A stretch of DNA of 64,000 nt from Tropicimonas sediminicola (GTDB lineage: Bacteria; Pseudomonadota; Alphaproteobacteria; Rhodobacterales; Rhodobacteraceae): positions 682,001 through 746,000 of the forward strand of contig NZ_FZOY01000002.1 of NCBI RefSeq assembly GCF_900188335.1. Reading direction: 5' to 3'. Positions 27,528-36,751 of this stretch are shown here, piece after piece. How positions within the stretch are numbered: position 1 is the stretch's first letter; every line of letters starts with the position of its first letter. Below the pieces are notes generated by a model. The model saw only the letters and a program-made list of their open reading frames with translations. It was not told the DNA's origin and did not search any database. The position numbers and the translations under genes are program-made.

Positions 27528-30500
27528 ATGCCGATGGAAAAGACCTTCGACGCCGCCGAGGCGGAACCGCGGATCTACGACGCCTGGGAGAGCTCCGGCG
27601 CCTTCAAGGCCGGTGCGAACGCCACGCGGACCAAGACCTTCTGCATCATGATCCCGCCGCCCAACGTGACGGGCTCCCTGCACATGGGCCACGCCTTCAA
27701 CAACACGTTGCAGGACATCCTGATCCGCTGGCACCGGATGCGCGGCTTCGACACGCTCTGGCAGCCCGGTCAGGACCATGCCGGCATCGCGACCCAGATG
27801 GTCGTCGAACGCGAACTCGTCAAGGACAAGTCCAACGCCAGCCGCCGTGAGATGGGCCGCGAGGCCTTCCTGCAGAAGGTCTGGGAGTGGAAGGGCCAGT
27901 CCGGCGGCACGATCATCAACCAGCTCAAGCGGCTGGGCGCTTCCTGCGACTGGTCGCGCAATGCCTTTACCATGGCAGGCGCGCCGGGCGACCCGCGCAC
28001 CGGGCACGAGAACTCGCCCGACTTCCACGAGGCGGTGATCAAGGTCTTCATCGACATGTACCAGAAGGGCCTGATCTACCGCGGCAAGCGGCTGGTCAAC
28101 TGGGACCCGCATTTCGAGACCGCGATCTCCGACCTCGAGGTCGAGAACATCGAGGTCGCCGGCCACATGTGGCACTTCAAGTACCCGCTGGCGGGCGGCG
28201 AGACCTACACCTACGTCGAGAAGGACGAGGACGGTAAGGTCATCCTCGAAGAGGAACGCGACTACATCTCCATCGCCACGACGCGGCCGGAGACCATGCT
28301 GGGTGACGGCGCGGTCGCGGTGCATCCCTCCGACACGCGCTACGCGCCGATCGTCGGCAAGCTCTGCGAGATCCCGGTCGGTCCGAAGGAGCACCGCCGC
28401 CTGATCCCGATCATCACCGACGAGTACCCGGACCCGGAATTCGGCTCCGGCGCGGTCAAGATCACCGGCGCGCATGACTTCAACGACTACGGCGTTGCGT
28501 CCCGCGGCGGCATCCCGATGTACCGGCTGATGGACACCAAGGGCCACATGCGCGAGGACGGCCCGGCCTATGCTGACGCCGCGGCCCGCGCCCAGGCCAT
28601 CGCCGAGGGCGACGCCTTCACCGAATCCGAGGTCGACGCGCTGAACCTGGTGCCCGACGAGCTGCGCGGGCTGGACCGGTTCGAGGCCCGCAAGCGGGTC
28701 GTCGCCCAGATCACCGAGGAAGGGCTCGCCGTCATGGTGCGCCGGGTGGAATACGACCCGGCCGATCCGGAGAGCGGCGCCGAGTTCGAGCCGCTGGTCG
28801 AGTCCAAGCCGATCATGCAGCCCTTCGGCGACCGCTCCAAGGTCGTCATCGAGCCGATGCTCACCGACCAGTGGTTCGTCGATGCGGCGAAGATCGTCGG
28901 GCCGGCGCTCGATGCGGTGCGCGACGGGCGCACGGTGATCCTGCCGGAAAGCGGCGAGAAGACCTATTACCACTGGCTCGAGAACATCGAGCCCTGGTGC
29001 ATCTCCCGCCAGCTCTGGTGGGGCCACCAGGTGCCGGTGTGGTACGGGCTCGACATCTGGCCGACCGGTTTCCGTGACGACGAGGGCGACGCGGCACTCG
29101 ACGAGGTGGAGATCTTCCGCCTGCTCGAGGAAGGTGCCTTCAACCACGCCCAGCCGACCTATCACTGCGCCGCCGAACTTGACGCGGTCTGCGAGAAGTT
29201 CCGCAAGGACCTGGGCGCCCTGCCCGCGCCGCTCCATGCCGCGCGGATCGTCGAGGTCGCCGACCGGGCCGAGGCTATGGACCGTCTGGCCGCGAGCCTG
29301 GCAGACTATAATCTGAGCCAGGATCCGACCCATCTGGTCTACCCGATCTGGCGCGACCCGGACGTGCTCGACACCTGGTTCTCCTCTGGACTCTGGCCGA
29401 TCGGCACCCTCGGCTGGCCAGAGCAGACGCCGGAGCTGGCGAAGTACTTCCCGACCGACGTGCTGGTCACCGGGCAGGACATCCTGTTCTTCTGGGTCGC
29501 CCGTATGATGATGATGCAGCTCGCCGTGGTCGACGAGATCCCGTTCCACACGGTCTACCTGCATGGCCTCGTCCGCGACGCCAAGGGCAAGAAGATGTCG
29601 AAGTCGACCGGCAACGTCGTCGATCCGCTGGAGATCATCGACGAGTACGGCGCCGACGCCCTGCGCTTCACCAACGCGGCCATGGCCTCGCTCGGCGGGG
29701 TGCTGAAGCTCGACATGCAGCGCATCGCCGGCTACCGGAACTTCGGCACCAAGATCTGGAACGCAGCCCGCTTTGCCGAGATGAACGGCGTGTTCGAGCC
29801 GTCGGTCGCCCCGATCGACCCGGCCTCGAAACCTGCCGCGACGGTCAACCGCTGGATCATCGGCGAGACGGCCAAGGTGCGCGAGGCGGTCGATTCCGCG
29901 CTGGAGGGCTATCTCTTCAACGATGCGGCCAACGCGCTCTACGCCTTTGTCTGGGGCAAGGTCTGCGACTGGTATGTCGAGTTCGCCAAGCCCCTGCTGC
30001 AGGGCGAGGACGAGGCGCTGAAGGCCGAGACCCGCGCCACGATGCGGTGGGTGCTGGAGCAGAGCTTCGTGATGCTCCACCCGATCATGCCCTACATCAC
30101 CGAGGAGCTTTGGCAGACCCTCGGCTGCGGGTCCAAGATGCTGGTCCATGGCGACTGGCCGACCTATAGCGCCGCCGATCTCGTGGATCCGCAGGCCGAT
30201 GCCGAGATGAACTGGGTCATCACCCTGATCGAAGGCGTCCGCTCGGCGCGCGCGCAAGTGCGGGTGCCGGCGGGGCTGCAGGTGCCGATGGTCCACACCG
30301 GGCTTGACGCCGCGGCGCAGGCGGCATGGGAGAACAACGAGGCGCTGATCACCCGGATCGCGCGGATCGCGAGCCTGCAGGGCTACGAGTCCATGCCCAA
30401 GGGCTGCATCACCGTTCCCGTCCCCGGCGCCACATTCGGCCTGCCGGTGGCCGACATCATCGACGTGGCCGAGGAGAAGGCGCGGCTGGAGAAATCCATC

Positions 30501-30671
30501 GCGAAGCTGGACAAGGAGATCGGCGGGCTTTCCAAGCGGCTCGGCAACCCGAAGTTCGTCGAGAGCGCCCCGGAAGAGGTGGTCGAGGAAGTGCGCGACA
30601 ACCTCGCCGAGCGCACCTCGGAGCAGGACCGCCTGAAGGAAGCCCTGGAGCGGCTGGCCGAAATCGGCTGA
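27528..30671 (+). CDS. valS: Valine--tRNA ligase
   Basis: A 1047-residue class I synthetase. HIGH motif: [19 protein letters not shown] motif: [14 protein letters not shown]. It has the large editing domain ([15 protein letters not shown]) and the C-terminal coiled coil ([23 protein letters not shown]) typical of bacterial ValRS. It is longer than E. coli ValS (951 residues) through inserts around residues 380-430 and 500-600. The start at 27528 is chosen over the far-upstream frame; Met at 27534 is an alternative. It is followed by a hairpin terminator. Confidence 0.95.
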   Translation: MPMEKTFDAAEAEPRIYDAWESSGAFKAGANATRTKTFCIMIPPPNVTGSLHMGHAFNNTLQDILIRWHRMRGFDTLWQPGQDHAGIATQMVVERELVKDKSNASRREMGREAFLQKVWEWKGQSGGTIINQLKRLGASCDWSRNAFTMAGAPGDPRTGHENSPDFHEAVIKVFIDMYQKGLIYRGKRLVNWDPHFETAISDLEVENIEVAGHMWHFKYPLAGGETYTYVEKDEDGKVILEEERDYISIATTRPETMLGDGAVAVHPSDTRYAPIVGKLCEIPVGPKEHRRLIPIITDEYPDPEFGSGAVKITGAHDFNDYGVASRGGIPMYRLMDTKGHMREDGPAYADAAARAQAIAEGDAFTESEVDALNLVPDELRGLDRFEARKRVVAQITEEGLAVMVRRVEYDPADPESGAEFEPLVESKPIMQPFGDRSKVVIEPMLTDQWFVDAAKIVGPALDAVRDGRTVILPESGEKTYYHWLENIEPWCISRQLWWGHQVPVWYGLDIWPTGFRDDEGDAALDEVEIFRLLEEGAFNHAQPTYHCAAELDAVCEKFRKDLGALPAPLHAARIVEVADRAEAMDRLAASLADYNLSQDPTHLVYPIWRDPDVLDTWFSSGLWPIGTLGWPEQTPELAKYFPTDVLVTGQDILFFWVARMMMMQLAVVDEIPFHTVYLHGLVRDAKGKKMSKSTGNVVDPLEIIDEYGADALRFTNAAMASLGGVLKLDMQRIAGYRNFGTKIWNAARFAEMNGVFEPSVAPIDPASKPAATVNRWIIGETAKVREAVDSALEGYLFNDAANALYAFVWGKVCDWYVEFAKPLLQGEDEALKAETRATMRWVLEQSFVMLHPIMPYITEELWQTLGCGSKMLVHGDWPTYSAADLVDPQADAEMNWVITLIEGVRSARAQVRVPAGLQVPMVHTGLDAAAQAAWENNEALITRIARIASLQGYESMPKGCITVPVPGATFGLPVADIIDVAEEKARLEKSIAKLDKEIGGLSKRLGNPKFVESAPEEVVEEVRDNLAERTSEQDRLKEALERLAEIG

Positions 30672-30689
30672 GCGCTCCCCGCGAAATCG

Positions 30690-30714
30690 GCGGCCGGGCG
30701 AAATGCCCGGCCGC
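30690..30714 (+). terminator. Terminator-like hairpin after valS
   Basis: A perfect 10-bp stem (GCGGCCGGGC with GCCCGGCCGC) closes a GAAAT loop. It is followed by ATCCCCCC rather than a T run. Confidence 0.55.
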
Positions 30715-30789
30715 ATCCCCCCGGAATCGTTGACCGGTGGCACGCCCTCCCCTAGCGTTCGAAAGTGTTGACGCCACGAGGAGGCCGCG

Positions 30790-32256
30790 ATGACGCGTCG
30801 CTCACTACACCATTCCCTGGCTCTTCTGGCGCTGCTATGCGGCCCTGCGATGGCCCAGACCGAGGCCCCGGCCGAACCGGCCACCGAAAGCGCCAGCCTT
30901 CTGACCGATGCCGAGCTTCAGACGCTCGTTGCGCCGGTCGCGCTTTATCCGGACACGCTGCTGATCCAGGTTCTGGTCGCCTCGACCTACCCGCTGGACG
31001 TAGCCAAGGCGCAGATCCTGCTCGAGAAGAACGAGGGGCTCGACGCAGAGGCGCTCGAAGCGACGATCGCGCAGGAGGCGTTCGACCCAAGCGTCGCGGT
31101 GCTGGCGACGGCCTTCCCGACCGTCGTCGGCGAGATGGCCGAGCACCTCGACTGGACCGAGTCCGTCGGCAACGCAATGCTGGCCCAGAGCGACGACGTG
31201 ATGAACGCGGTTCAGGTGCTCCGCCAGCAGGCGATCCAGACCGGCGCGCTGGTCGATAGCGACCAGCAATCTGTCACGGTGGAGGAAATGGACGCGACGC
31301 TCTCGACCAGCGACGCGCCGGCGGAGACGGTCGTGATCCAGCCCGCCGATCCACAGACCGTCTACGTCCCGCAATACGATCCGAACGTTGTTTACGACAC
31401 CAATCAATATGGCGTCGGAGATGCGCTGCTGACCGGCGCCGTCGCCTTCGGCACCGTCGCGCTGATCGACGAGATCTTCGACGATGACGACGATTGGGAC
31501 GATTACTGGGGCTGCCGCAACTGCGCCGGTTGGGGCGGCGGACCGATCTATCGCGAGCCCGACATCGATATCGACGTCGACGGAAACGTGAACGTCGGCA
31601 ACCGGCTGGAGATCGACCGGGACAGGCTCGATATCGATCGGGACAAGATCAACGCCGACGACATCAAGCTCGACGGCAACCGCATCGACATCGACAAGGA
31701 CAAGATCCAGGCCGGCGGCTGGAAGCCCGACCCCGAGCGGAAATCCCAGGCCCAGGACAAGATCGCCGCGCGGCGCGACGAAATGGGCGCAACGACGTTG
31801 CCGATCGAACGCAAGTCCGGCGGCGGCAAGAGCCAGGGCGACGAGTTGCGCGAGAAGCTCTCGTCGAGCACCGGCGCACGCGACATCACGCGTCCCGAAA
31901 ATGCCGGTGCGCTCCGCGAAGCTTCCGGTGGTGGCGGGCTGGGCGCCGCGGCGGCCGGCGCTGCGGGGGCCACCGGGGCCATTGCGGGCAAGGAGTTGCT
32001 GAAGAAATCCGGCGGCAGCAAGCCCAAGCAGATCTCCCGCCCCAGCGGCGGCTCCAGACCGGAGGTCAAGAAGGCCGCCGCACCGGCGAAAAAGGCCGCG
32101 GCGCCAGCGAAGAAGCCCGCGGCGGCCGTCCAGCGAAAGGCGCCGAAGACCGTGGCGAAGAAACCCTCCAGTGGCTCGATCAAGAAAAAGGCCTCCGGCA
32201 GCAAGGTCCGCAAGGCCTCCTCCCGTGGGGGCTCAAAGAAAATCAAGCGCAGGTGA
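30790..32256 (+). CDS. DUF3300 domain protein with Lys/Ala-rich C-terminal tail
   Basis: A 488-residue exported protein with a signal peptide (SLALLALLCGPAMAQ). The N-terminal half matches DUF3300: LTDAELQTLVAPVALYPDTL, VLVASTYPLDVAKAQ and VYVPQYDPNVVYD. A central acidic region (DEIFDDDDDWDDYWG) and DID/DRDKI repeats follow. The last 120 residues are a Lys/Ala/Pro-rich low-complexity tail like histone H1 or AlgP-type proteins (KKAAAPAKKAAAPAKKPAAA). The function is unknown. It is paired with a DUF2950 gene, as these two families usually are, and both are probably in the envelope. Confidence 0.85.
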   Translation: MTRRSLHHSLALLALLCGPAMAQTEAPAEPATESASLLTDAELQTLVAPVALYPDTLLIQVLVASTYPLDVAKAQILLEKNEGLDAEALEATIAQEAFDPSVAVLATAFPTVVGEMAEHLDWTESVGNAMLAQSDDVMNAVQVLRQQAIQTGALVDSDQQSVTVEEMDATLSTSDAPAETVVIQPADPQTVYVPQYDPNVVYDTNQYGVGDALLTGAVAFGTVALIDEIFDDDDDWDDYWGCRNCAGWGGGPIYREPDIDIDVDGNVNVGNRLEIDRDRLDIDRDKINADDIKLDGNRIDIDKDKIQAGGWKPDPERKSQAQDKIAARRDEMGATTLPIERKSGGGKSQGDELREKLSSSTGARDITRPENAGALREASGGGGLGAAAAGAAGATGAIAGKELLKKSGGSKPKQISRPSGGSRPEVKKAAAPAKKAAAPAKKPAAAVQRKAPKTVAKKPSSGSIKKKASGSKVRKASSRGGSKKIKRR

Positions 32257-32260
32257 GACG

Positions 32261-33166
32261 ATGACGCGTCATGTTCCCATTCTCGCCCCGGCCCTGGTCG
32301 CCGCGGCAAGCCTTGCCTCGGCGCAGGAAGCCCCCGTATACCCGACCCCGCAGGACGCGCTGGAGACCCTGGTCGCGGCGCTGTCCTCTGGCGAGACCGC
32401 CGAGGTGGTCGACGCCATCGGCCCCGACGTGACCGAGCTGATGCGCCCCGACGACGACGTAGAGCGCGCGGAGGACTGGGCCGAGCTTCTGGCGGCCTAT
32501 GGCGAGGGCTATCGCTTCGTGCCGTTGGCGGACGGCCGTGTCGAGATCGTCCTCGGTGCCGACGACTGGCCCTTCCCGTTCGAGCTGGAACGCGGCGCGG
32601 AAGGATGGTCCTTCGATGTGGCCTCCGGCCTCGACGAGATCGCGGCCCGCGAGATCGGCCTGAACGAACTCGACGTGATCGACGCGCTCGAAGCCTATGT
32701 GGAGATCCAGGCCGCCTACCGTCTGGTCGACCACGACGGCGACGGGGTCATGGAGTTCGCCGCGCACGTGATCTCGACCGAGGGCACGCGGGACGGGCTC
32801 TACTGGCCCGGCGAGGACAGCCCGATCGGCGACCTCGTCGCGCAAGCCAGCTTCGAAGGCTATGCAGAGGCCGGGGAGGAAACGGATCCGGAGCCCTACC
32901 TCGGCTATGTCTTCCAGGTGCTCGACGGCCAGGGGCCGGACGCGCCAGGCGGCGAGATGAGCTATGTCGTCAACGGCAACCAGGTGGCGGGCCACGCTCT
33001 GCTGGCCGTCCCGGCAGAATATGGCGTGACCGGCGTCATGACCTTCATGGTCGGCGAGAACGGCCGGATCTACGAGGCGGATCTCGGCGAGGACACGCTC
33101 TCCGTCGCCGCCGCAATCGAACTTTTCAACCCCGGCGAGGGCTGGTCCGAGATCGAGGTGGAGTGA
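32261..33166 (+). CDS. DUF2950 domain protein, exported
   Basis: A 301-residue protein with a signal peptide (MTRHVPILAPALVAAASLAS-AQ). Stretches typical of DUF2950 are YRFVPLADGRVEIVLGADDWPFPF, GRDGLYWPGEDSPIGDLVA-like TRDGLYWPGE, PYLGYVFQVLDGQGPDAPGG and YGVTGVMTFMVGENGRIYEADLG. It starts 4 bp after the DUF3300 gene and is surely co-transcribed. No enzyme motif is visible; a periplasmic partner of the DUF3300 protein is the best inference. Confidence 0.85.
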   Translation: MTRHVPILAPALVAAASLASAQEAPVYPTPQDALETLVAALSSGETAEVVDAIGPDVTELMRPDDDVERAEDWAELLAAYGEGYRFVPLADGRVEIVLGADDWPFPFELERGAEGWSFDVASGLDEIAAREIGLNELDVIDALEAYVEIQAAYRLVDHDGDGVMEFAAHVISTEGTRDGLYWPGEDSPIGDLVAQASFEGYAEAGEETDPEPYLGYVFQVLDGQGPDAPGGEMSYVVNGNQVAGHALLAVPAEYGVTGVMTFMVGENGRIYEADLGEDTLSVAAAIELFNPGEGWSEIEVE

Positions 33167-33170
33167 GGCC

Positions 33171-33503
33171 GTGCAGCGGTGGGACCGCATCGCCGAACAC
33201 CGGATGCGCAAGGCAGAGGCGGACGGCTCGCTGAAGAACCTTTCGGGCGAGGGCGCGCCCCTGCCCGAAAGGCCAGAGGCGGCGCATATCGACACAGGCA
33301 TCGCCGTCGGCCACCGGATCATGGCGGAAGCCGGGGCGCTGCCCCGGGAAATCACGCTCAAGAAAGAACTTCTCGCCTTGCAGGAAGGTTACGCTGCCGA
33401 GACGGACCCGACGCGAAAGAAAGCCCTGATGGCAGAAATCGCCCGGGTCCAGATGCGGCTCGGCATCGAACAGGAAGCGCGCCGCGTCTTCCTGCGCCGC
33501 TAG
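33171..33503 (+). CDS. DUF1992 (DnaJ-homologue-like) small protein
   Basis: A 110-residue protein whose N-terminus WDRIAEHRMRKAEADGSLKN and following LSGEGAPLP match DUF1992, known from the DnaJ-related DNAJC28 group but without a J domain. It starts at GTG 33171, 4 bp after the DUF2950 stop, so it belongs to the same transcript. It is the last native gene before the integrative element. Confidence 0.85.
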   Translation: MQRWDRIAEHRMRKAEADGSLKNLSGEGAPLPERPEAAHIDTGIAVGHRIMAEAGALPREITLKKELLALQEGYAAETDPTRKKALMAEIARVQMRLGIEQEARRVFLRR

Positions 33504-33518
33504 GCCGGCCACGAAGCT

Positions 33519-33542
33519 ACGATTTTTCGTCCGAAAAATCGT
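33519..33542. repeat. Perfect A/T-centred palindrome (possible terminator)
   Basis: 11-bp arms ACGATTTTTCG and CGAAAAATCGT with a 2-nt centre, 15 bp after the DUF1992 stop. The mirrored T and A runs within the arms differ from ordinary terminators in this window. It could end the operon in both directions or be a protein site. Confidence 0.5.
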
Positions 33543-33562
33543 CGCCTGTCCGGTCCGCGGCA

Positions 33563-33591
33563 TTGACTTCGCCGGTCTGCGGCGCGATGCA
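33563..33591 (+). promoter_or_regulatory. Possible former thrS promoter (-35 TTGACT)
   Basis: TTGACT at 33563-33568 with a weak GATGCA 17 bp downstream. If the element were excised at the 19-bp repeats, this box would lie about 75 bp before the thrS start. The -10 match is poor, so this is tentative. Confidence 0.3.
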
Positions 33592-33611
33592 CCCTCTCGC
33601 ACACATATCCT

Positions 33612-33630
33612 GCAACCGGGCGTTCCGTGG
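33612..33630 (+). repeat. Left attachment site (attL), 19-bp direct repeat
   Basis: GCAACCGGGCGTTCCGTGG, repeated exactly at 51177-51195. Flanking bases differ at both ends of the match. It lies 193 bp before the integrase start, the usual arrangement for tyrosine-integrase elements. Confidence 0.85.
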
Positions 33631-33823
33631 CGGGCACCGGCAAGGCCCCGGATTACCAGCAGAAACCCCAATCATTATCAGGCCACTATGCGGAATTCTC
33701 CGTCGCAGGATGCCCCCAGACGTTTCGTGCCGCTTCACCAAATATCACACACCGGAAGTGACGGATCAGTGACTGCTCTGGTGCTGAGCGACCGGATCGA
33801 CTATATGGGAGGGGTGCCGGGCG

Positions 33824-35206
33824 GTGTTGGAAGCACCGACCCGGCCACACGACCGACACCGCTTAAGGAAGCCTGCCATACCTACCGACACATACGATCT
33901 GACCACCGCCATTGCCACCCTCGCCGACGAGGCGGCCCAGCGCGGCACCGACCCCCGCGCCATCACCAAGGCGCTGATGCAAGTCGCCCTCGAAACCGGC
34001 ATCCGCCGGGAGTTGCGCAGCACCGTGCAGCTTGCGCTGGAACAGGCGAGTGGCGACGCACCCAAGGAACTGACCGATCTGGCCTGTCGTCGGCTGAAGC
34101 CGGGCAACCGTCTCAGCGACCCGCAGTTCGCGGGCCTGATGCTCGTCGCATCCACGAGGGGGAAGCGGTGGGTCCTCCGGTCTCAGGCCGGGGGCAAGCA
34201 GCGCCAGAAGACCGTCGGCCACTATCCGGCCCTGACACTCGCCGAGGCGCGCGAGAAATGGGTGACCATCAAGTCCGAAGGGTGGAACACAGCTCCGGCA
34301 GACAAGCGCTCCGAGACCACGCTGGAGGCGCTGGTGGACCACTACGTTGACCACCTGAAGGCGAAGGGCAACCGCTCATGGCAGCGGACGCTGAAGGTCT
34401 TGCAGAAGCACCTGCTGGACAAGCACGCCGCCATGCCCCTCGCCGACGTGACCGCTGAGGTTCTGGAAGGCTGCTACGAACACCTGATCGACACCCAGCC
34501 CGGCACCGCCCACAACATCCGCGCCCCTCTTAGCGCCATGATGAACTGGGCCGAGGCCCAGAAGCGGCTTCCCGTGGGAATGACCGCGCCCAAGCTGAAG
34601 GACACGCGCCGCGCCAAGGTGAAGGAATACCATCCGGGCACCAGCGAGTTGCGCACCATGCTGCAGGGTCTCGACACCCTGAAGCCCGAATACGCCGACA
34701 TTCTGCGCCTCCAGGCGCTGACCGGCTGCCGCATCAGCGAGGTATGCGGGGCCGACTGGTCCGAAATATCCCTCGACGAGAGGCGGTGGACCATCCCGGG
34801 TGAGCGGATGAAGAACAAGGAACAGCACATCGTCATGCTGTCCGATCAGGCCATCGCCCTGCTGGAACGCCAGCCGACCCGAACCGGCACGGTGTTCGGC
34901 AAGACCGCACCGACCCGCGAACATGTGTCGAAGCTGTGGGCCACGCGCCGCGACGAACTGGGCCTGCCGAAGGCGTTCACCAGCCACACGCTGCGCAAGG
35001 CGTTGGGATCGTGGCTCGCCGAGAGCGGCGAAGGTCTCGACATGCGTGACCGGATGCTGGCGCACAGCCGGGGCGGCGTGGACAAGCACTACAACCTCGC
35101 CCTGTTGAACCAGCCCGCCGCCAAGTGCTGGCAGAAGTGGGCCGACCGGCTCGACGCCATCGAGACCGGCGGCAGCGTCGTCCTGATCGACGAGGTCCGA
35201 GCATGA
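33824..35206 (+). CDS. int: Tyrosine recombinase / integrase
   Basis: A 460-residue site-specific recombinase. Residues 165-250 form a SAM-like core-binding domain and 270-430 the catalytic domain. The active site is complete: Arg303 (TGCRISEVCG), Lys330 (ERMKNK), His388 and Arg391 (HTLRKALG), His414 (LAHSRGG) and Tyr423 (KHYN). Start GTG 33824 follows GGGAGGGG. It would join the element's att site with the chromosomal 19-bp core upstream of thrS. The long N-terminus before residue 160 probably binds arm sites. It overlaps the next gene by 4 bp. Confidence 0.93.
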   Translation: MLEAPTRPHDRHRLRKPAIPTDTYDLTTAIATLADEAAQRGTDPRAITKALMQVALETGIRRELRSTVQLALEQASGDAPKELTDLACRRLKPGNRLSDPQFAGLMLVASTRGKRWVLRSQAGGKQRQKTVGHYPALTLAEAREKWVTIKSEGWNTAPADKRSETTLEALVDHYVDHLKAKGNRSWQRTLKVLQKHLLDKHAAMPLADVTAEVLEGCYEHLIDTQPGTAHNIRAPLSAMMNWAEAQKRLPVGMTAPKLKDTRRAKVKEYHPGTSELRTMLQGLDTLKPEYADILRLQALTGCRISEVCGADWSEISLDERRWTIPGERMKNKEQHIVMLSDQAIALLERQPTRTGTVFGKTAPTREHVSKLWATRRDELGLPKAFTSHTLRKALGSWLAESGEGLDMRDRMLAHSRGGVDKHYNLALLNQPAAKCWQKWADRLDAIETGGSVVLIDEVRA

Positions 35207-35460
35207 GCCTCCCCGACTACAAGACCGAACACTGGACGATGTGGTTCATGACCGGATGCCACATCGACGGCCTCGTGCCGCCGAACGTAGTGGCCGTGCC
35301 AACCGTCTACCTCGACGTGCGATCCAAGTTCCGAGCCTCCGAACGCACCCTTGCATGTATCACAGCCCAGCGCCTGAAGCTGGACCCGATCTTCACGGAG
35401 GCCCTGATCCGCGTGCTGAAGGGGGCCGCCGATGGCCTGCTTTCGGAGGCCCGGGCATGA
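35203..35460 (+). CDS. Small hypothetical element protein
   Basis: 85 residues, starting MSLPDYKTEHWTMWFMTGC, not recognised. It is coupled by ATGA overlaps to the integrase before it and the HTH gene after it, so it is a genuine member of the integrase transcript. No motif is seen. Confidence 0.65.
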   Translation: MSLPDYKTEHWTMWFMTGCHIDGLVPPNVVAVPTVYLDVRSKFRASERTLACITAQRLKLDPIFTEALIRVLKGAADGLLSEARA

Positions 35461-36011
35461 CCGGGCCGAAAGACCCCACCCTCGCCAACTGCTGGGCATC
35501 CACCCCGGGTAGGAGCGCCGAGGAACTGCGGCAGGCGTTCGCGGCCCACAAGCTGGCGCGGGACCTGCAGTCTTCGCTTGATGCGAGGTCCGTCGAGCCT
35601 CGGATAGAGCTGACGCCCATCGGCCATGACGAGGACGGCAACCCCATCCTCTCCGAAGCCGACTGGTTGACGATGGCCGAGGGGGAGATCGAGGCCTGGG
35701 AACCCGCGCCGGACTGGCTGGTGCAGCAGCTTGGTATGCCGATCCCGGTGGACTATGTGCGTCCGGCCATCCGGGGGCTTGCCGCCACCGCCAAGCGTGC
35801 CGCCGAGGATGGCCGACCGCTGACCGGCACCAACGCCCAGCGCCAGCAGACTGCCAAAGACGGGGCCGCCGCAATCCGCGCCGCCGCCATCGAGGAACAG
35901 TACGTGGGGATGCAGAAGTCGCAGTGGAAGGCGGAACTGGCGACCCGGTTCGGCGTCAGCACCAAGACGGTCCACCGCGCCCTCGACGGAATGAAGCCGC
36001 CGACCGGGTAG
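35457..36011 (+). CDS. Hypothetical element protein with C-terminal helix-turn-helix
   Basis: 184 residues. The N-terminal part is acidic and unrecognised (HDEDGNPILSEADWLTMAEG). The last 30 residues (WKAELATRFGVSTKTVHRALDG) look like a helix-turn-helix. It starts in an ATGA overlap with the preceding small gene. Two large palindromes follow its stop, so it is one candidate for the protein that binds them. Confidence 0.65.
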   Translation: MTGPKDPTLANCWASTPGRSAEELRQAFAAHKLARDLQSSLDARSVEPRIELTPIGHDEDGNPILSEADWLTMAEGEIEAWEPAPDWLVQQLGMPIPVDYVRPAIRGLAATAKRAAEDGRPLTGTNAQRQQTAKDGAAAIRAAAIEEQYVGMQKSQWKAELATRFGVSTKTVHRALDGMKPPTG

Positions 36012-36033
36012 CCCGGAAGCACCTGAAAAAACA

Positions 36034-36087
36034 GGACACACATGTGTGTCCACACTTTCTGGAAGGGACACACATGTGTGTCCCTTC
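36034..36087. promoter_or_regulatory. Paired large palindromes (candidate operators)
   Basis: Two copies of the perfect palindrome GGACACACATGTGTGTCC, at 36034-36051 and 36066-36083. The second is embedded in a 26-bp perfect palindrome (36062-36087). The centres are 32 bp apart, three helical turns. They lie 73 bp before the excisionase-type gene and 23 bp after the preceding stop. Confidence 0.7.
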
Positions 36088-36159
36088 TTTGCTGTTGGGC
36101 GCTGGGAGGTCGTGTGCATTGAAAGGGGTCGTCCCGAAACATCCTATGGAGATGACACC

Positions 36160-36393
36160 ATGCCCAAACCTCCCGATCACAGCGTTCCGCCCCGGAGCGA
36201 AACCTCCGATTTGACCATCAAGGAAGTCTGCAGCGAACTGCGGGTCGCCCCGGCGACCGTCTACCGGATGCTGAAATCCGGTGAACTGGCAGGCTACAAG
36301 TTCGGCGAGAACAACTGGTCCACCCGCATCACCCGCCAGAGCGTTGACGCGCTGAAGCGGCGCCAGCCCTTCGAACCGAAGGGGGCCGCGTGA
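36160..36393 (+). CDS. Excisionase/AlpA-like helix-turn-helix protein
   Basis: 77 residues. LTIKEVCSELRVAPATVYRMLKSGELAGYKFGENNWSTRITRQSVDALKRRQPF is a clear MerR-type winged HTH of the excisionase family. ATG 36160 follows TATGGAG; the longer frame would run back through the palindromes and is rejected. In such elements this protein directs excision or activates replication genes. Its stop overlaps the next micro-ORF start (TGATG). Confidence 0.82.
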   Translation: MPKPPDHSVPPRSETSDLTIKEVCSELRVAPATVYRMLKSGELAGYKFGENNWSTRITRQSVDALKRRQPFEPKGAA

Positions 36394-36452
36394 TGGACCT
36401 GATCATGCTCTCCAGATCCAGGCTCCAACTGGAACTGGAGGCCGACCGATGA
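36393..36452 (+). CDS. 19-codon micro-ORF linking two element genes
   Basis: ATG 36393 overlaps the preceding stop by one base (TGATG). The frame encodes MDLIMLSRSRLQLELEADR and ends in a TGA that overlaps the next ATG (ATGA). The chain of two overlaps fits a translational-coupling peptide that passes ribosomes to the next gene. No function of the peptide itself can be claimed. Confidence 0.4.
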   Translation: MDLIMLSRSRLQLELEADR

Positions 36453-36751
36453 TCGTCGATGGAAACTACCGAGCCCGGCGCCTCGATGACTTTCAGTTTG
36501 TGGTCGAGCGGCGGAAGGGCCGACAGCCCGGGAACAAGCGGTTTGGGGGGGCTTGGCGGGTCCTCGGGTATGTAACGACGCCCGAAGGCGTGATGCGGCT
36601 CACATCCACCAAAACTAGGGTCTGCGACGTGACCGGGAGACAGTGGCATCCGGCTCCGGCCCCTAGCAAAGCGCTTCTGGATTGGCTGCTCCAGGAGATG
36701 GCGGCCTCCACCGCCAGGCGGAAGGTGCACCGGGAGAACGGCGATGACTGA
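36449..36751 (+). CDS. Small hypothetical element protein
   Basis: 100 residues, beginning MIVDGNYRARRLDDFQFVVE, unrecognised. It is coupled to the micro-ORF by ATGA and overlaps the replication gene start by 8 bp, so it is probably part of the replication operon. Confidence 0.65.
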   Translation: MIVDGNYRARRLDDFQFVVERRKGRQPGNKRFGGAWRVLGYVTTPEGVMRLTSTKTRVCDVTGRQWHPAPAPSKALLDWLLQEMAASTARRKVHRENGDD

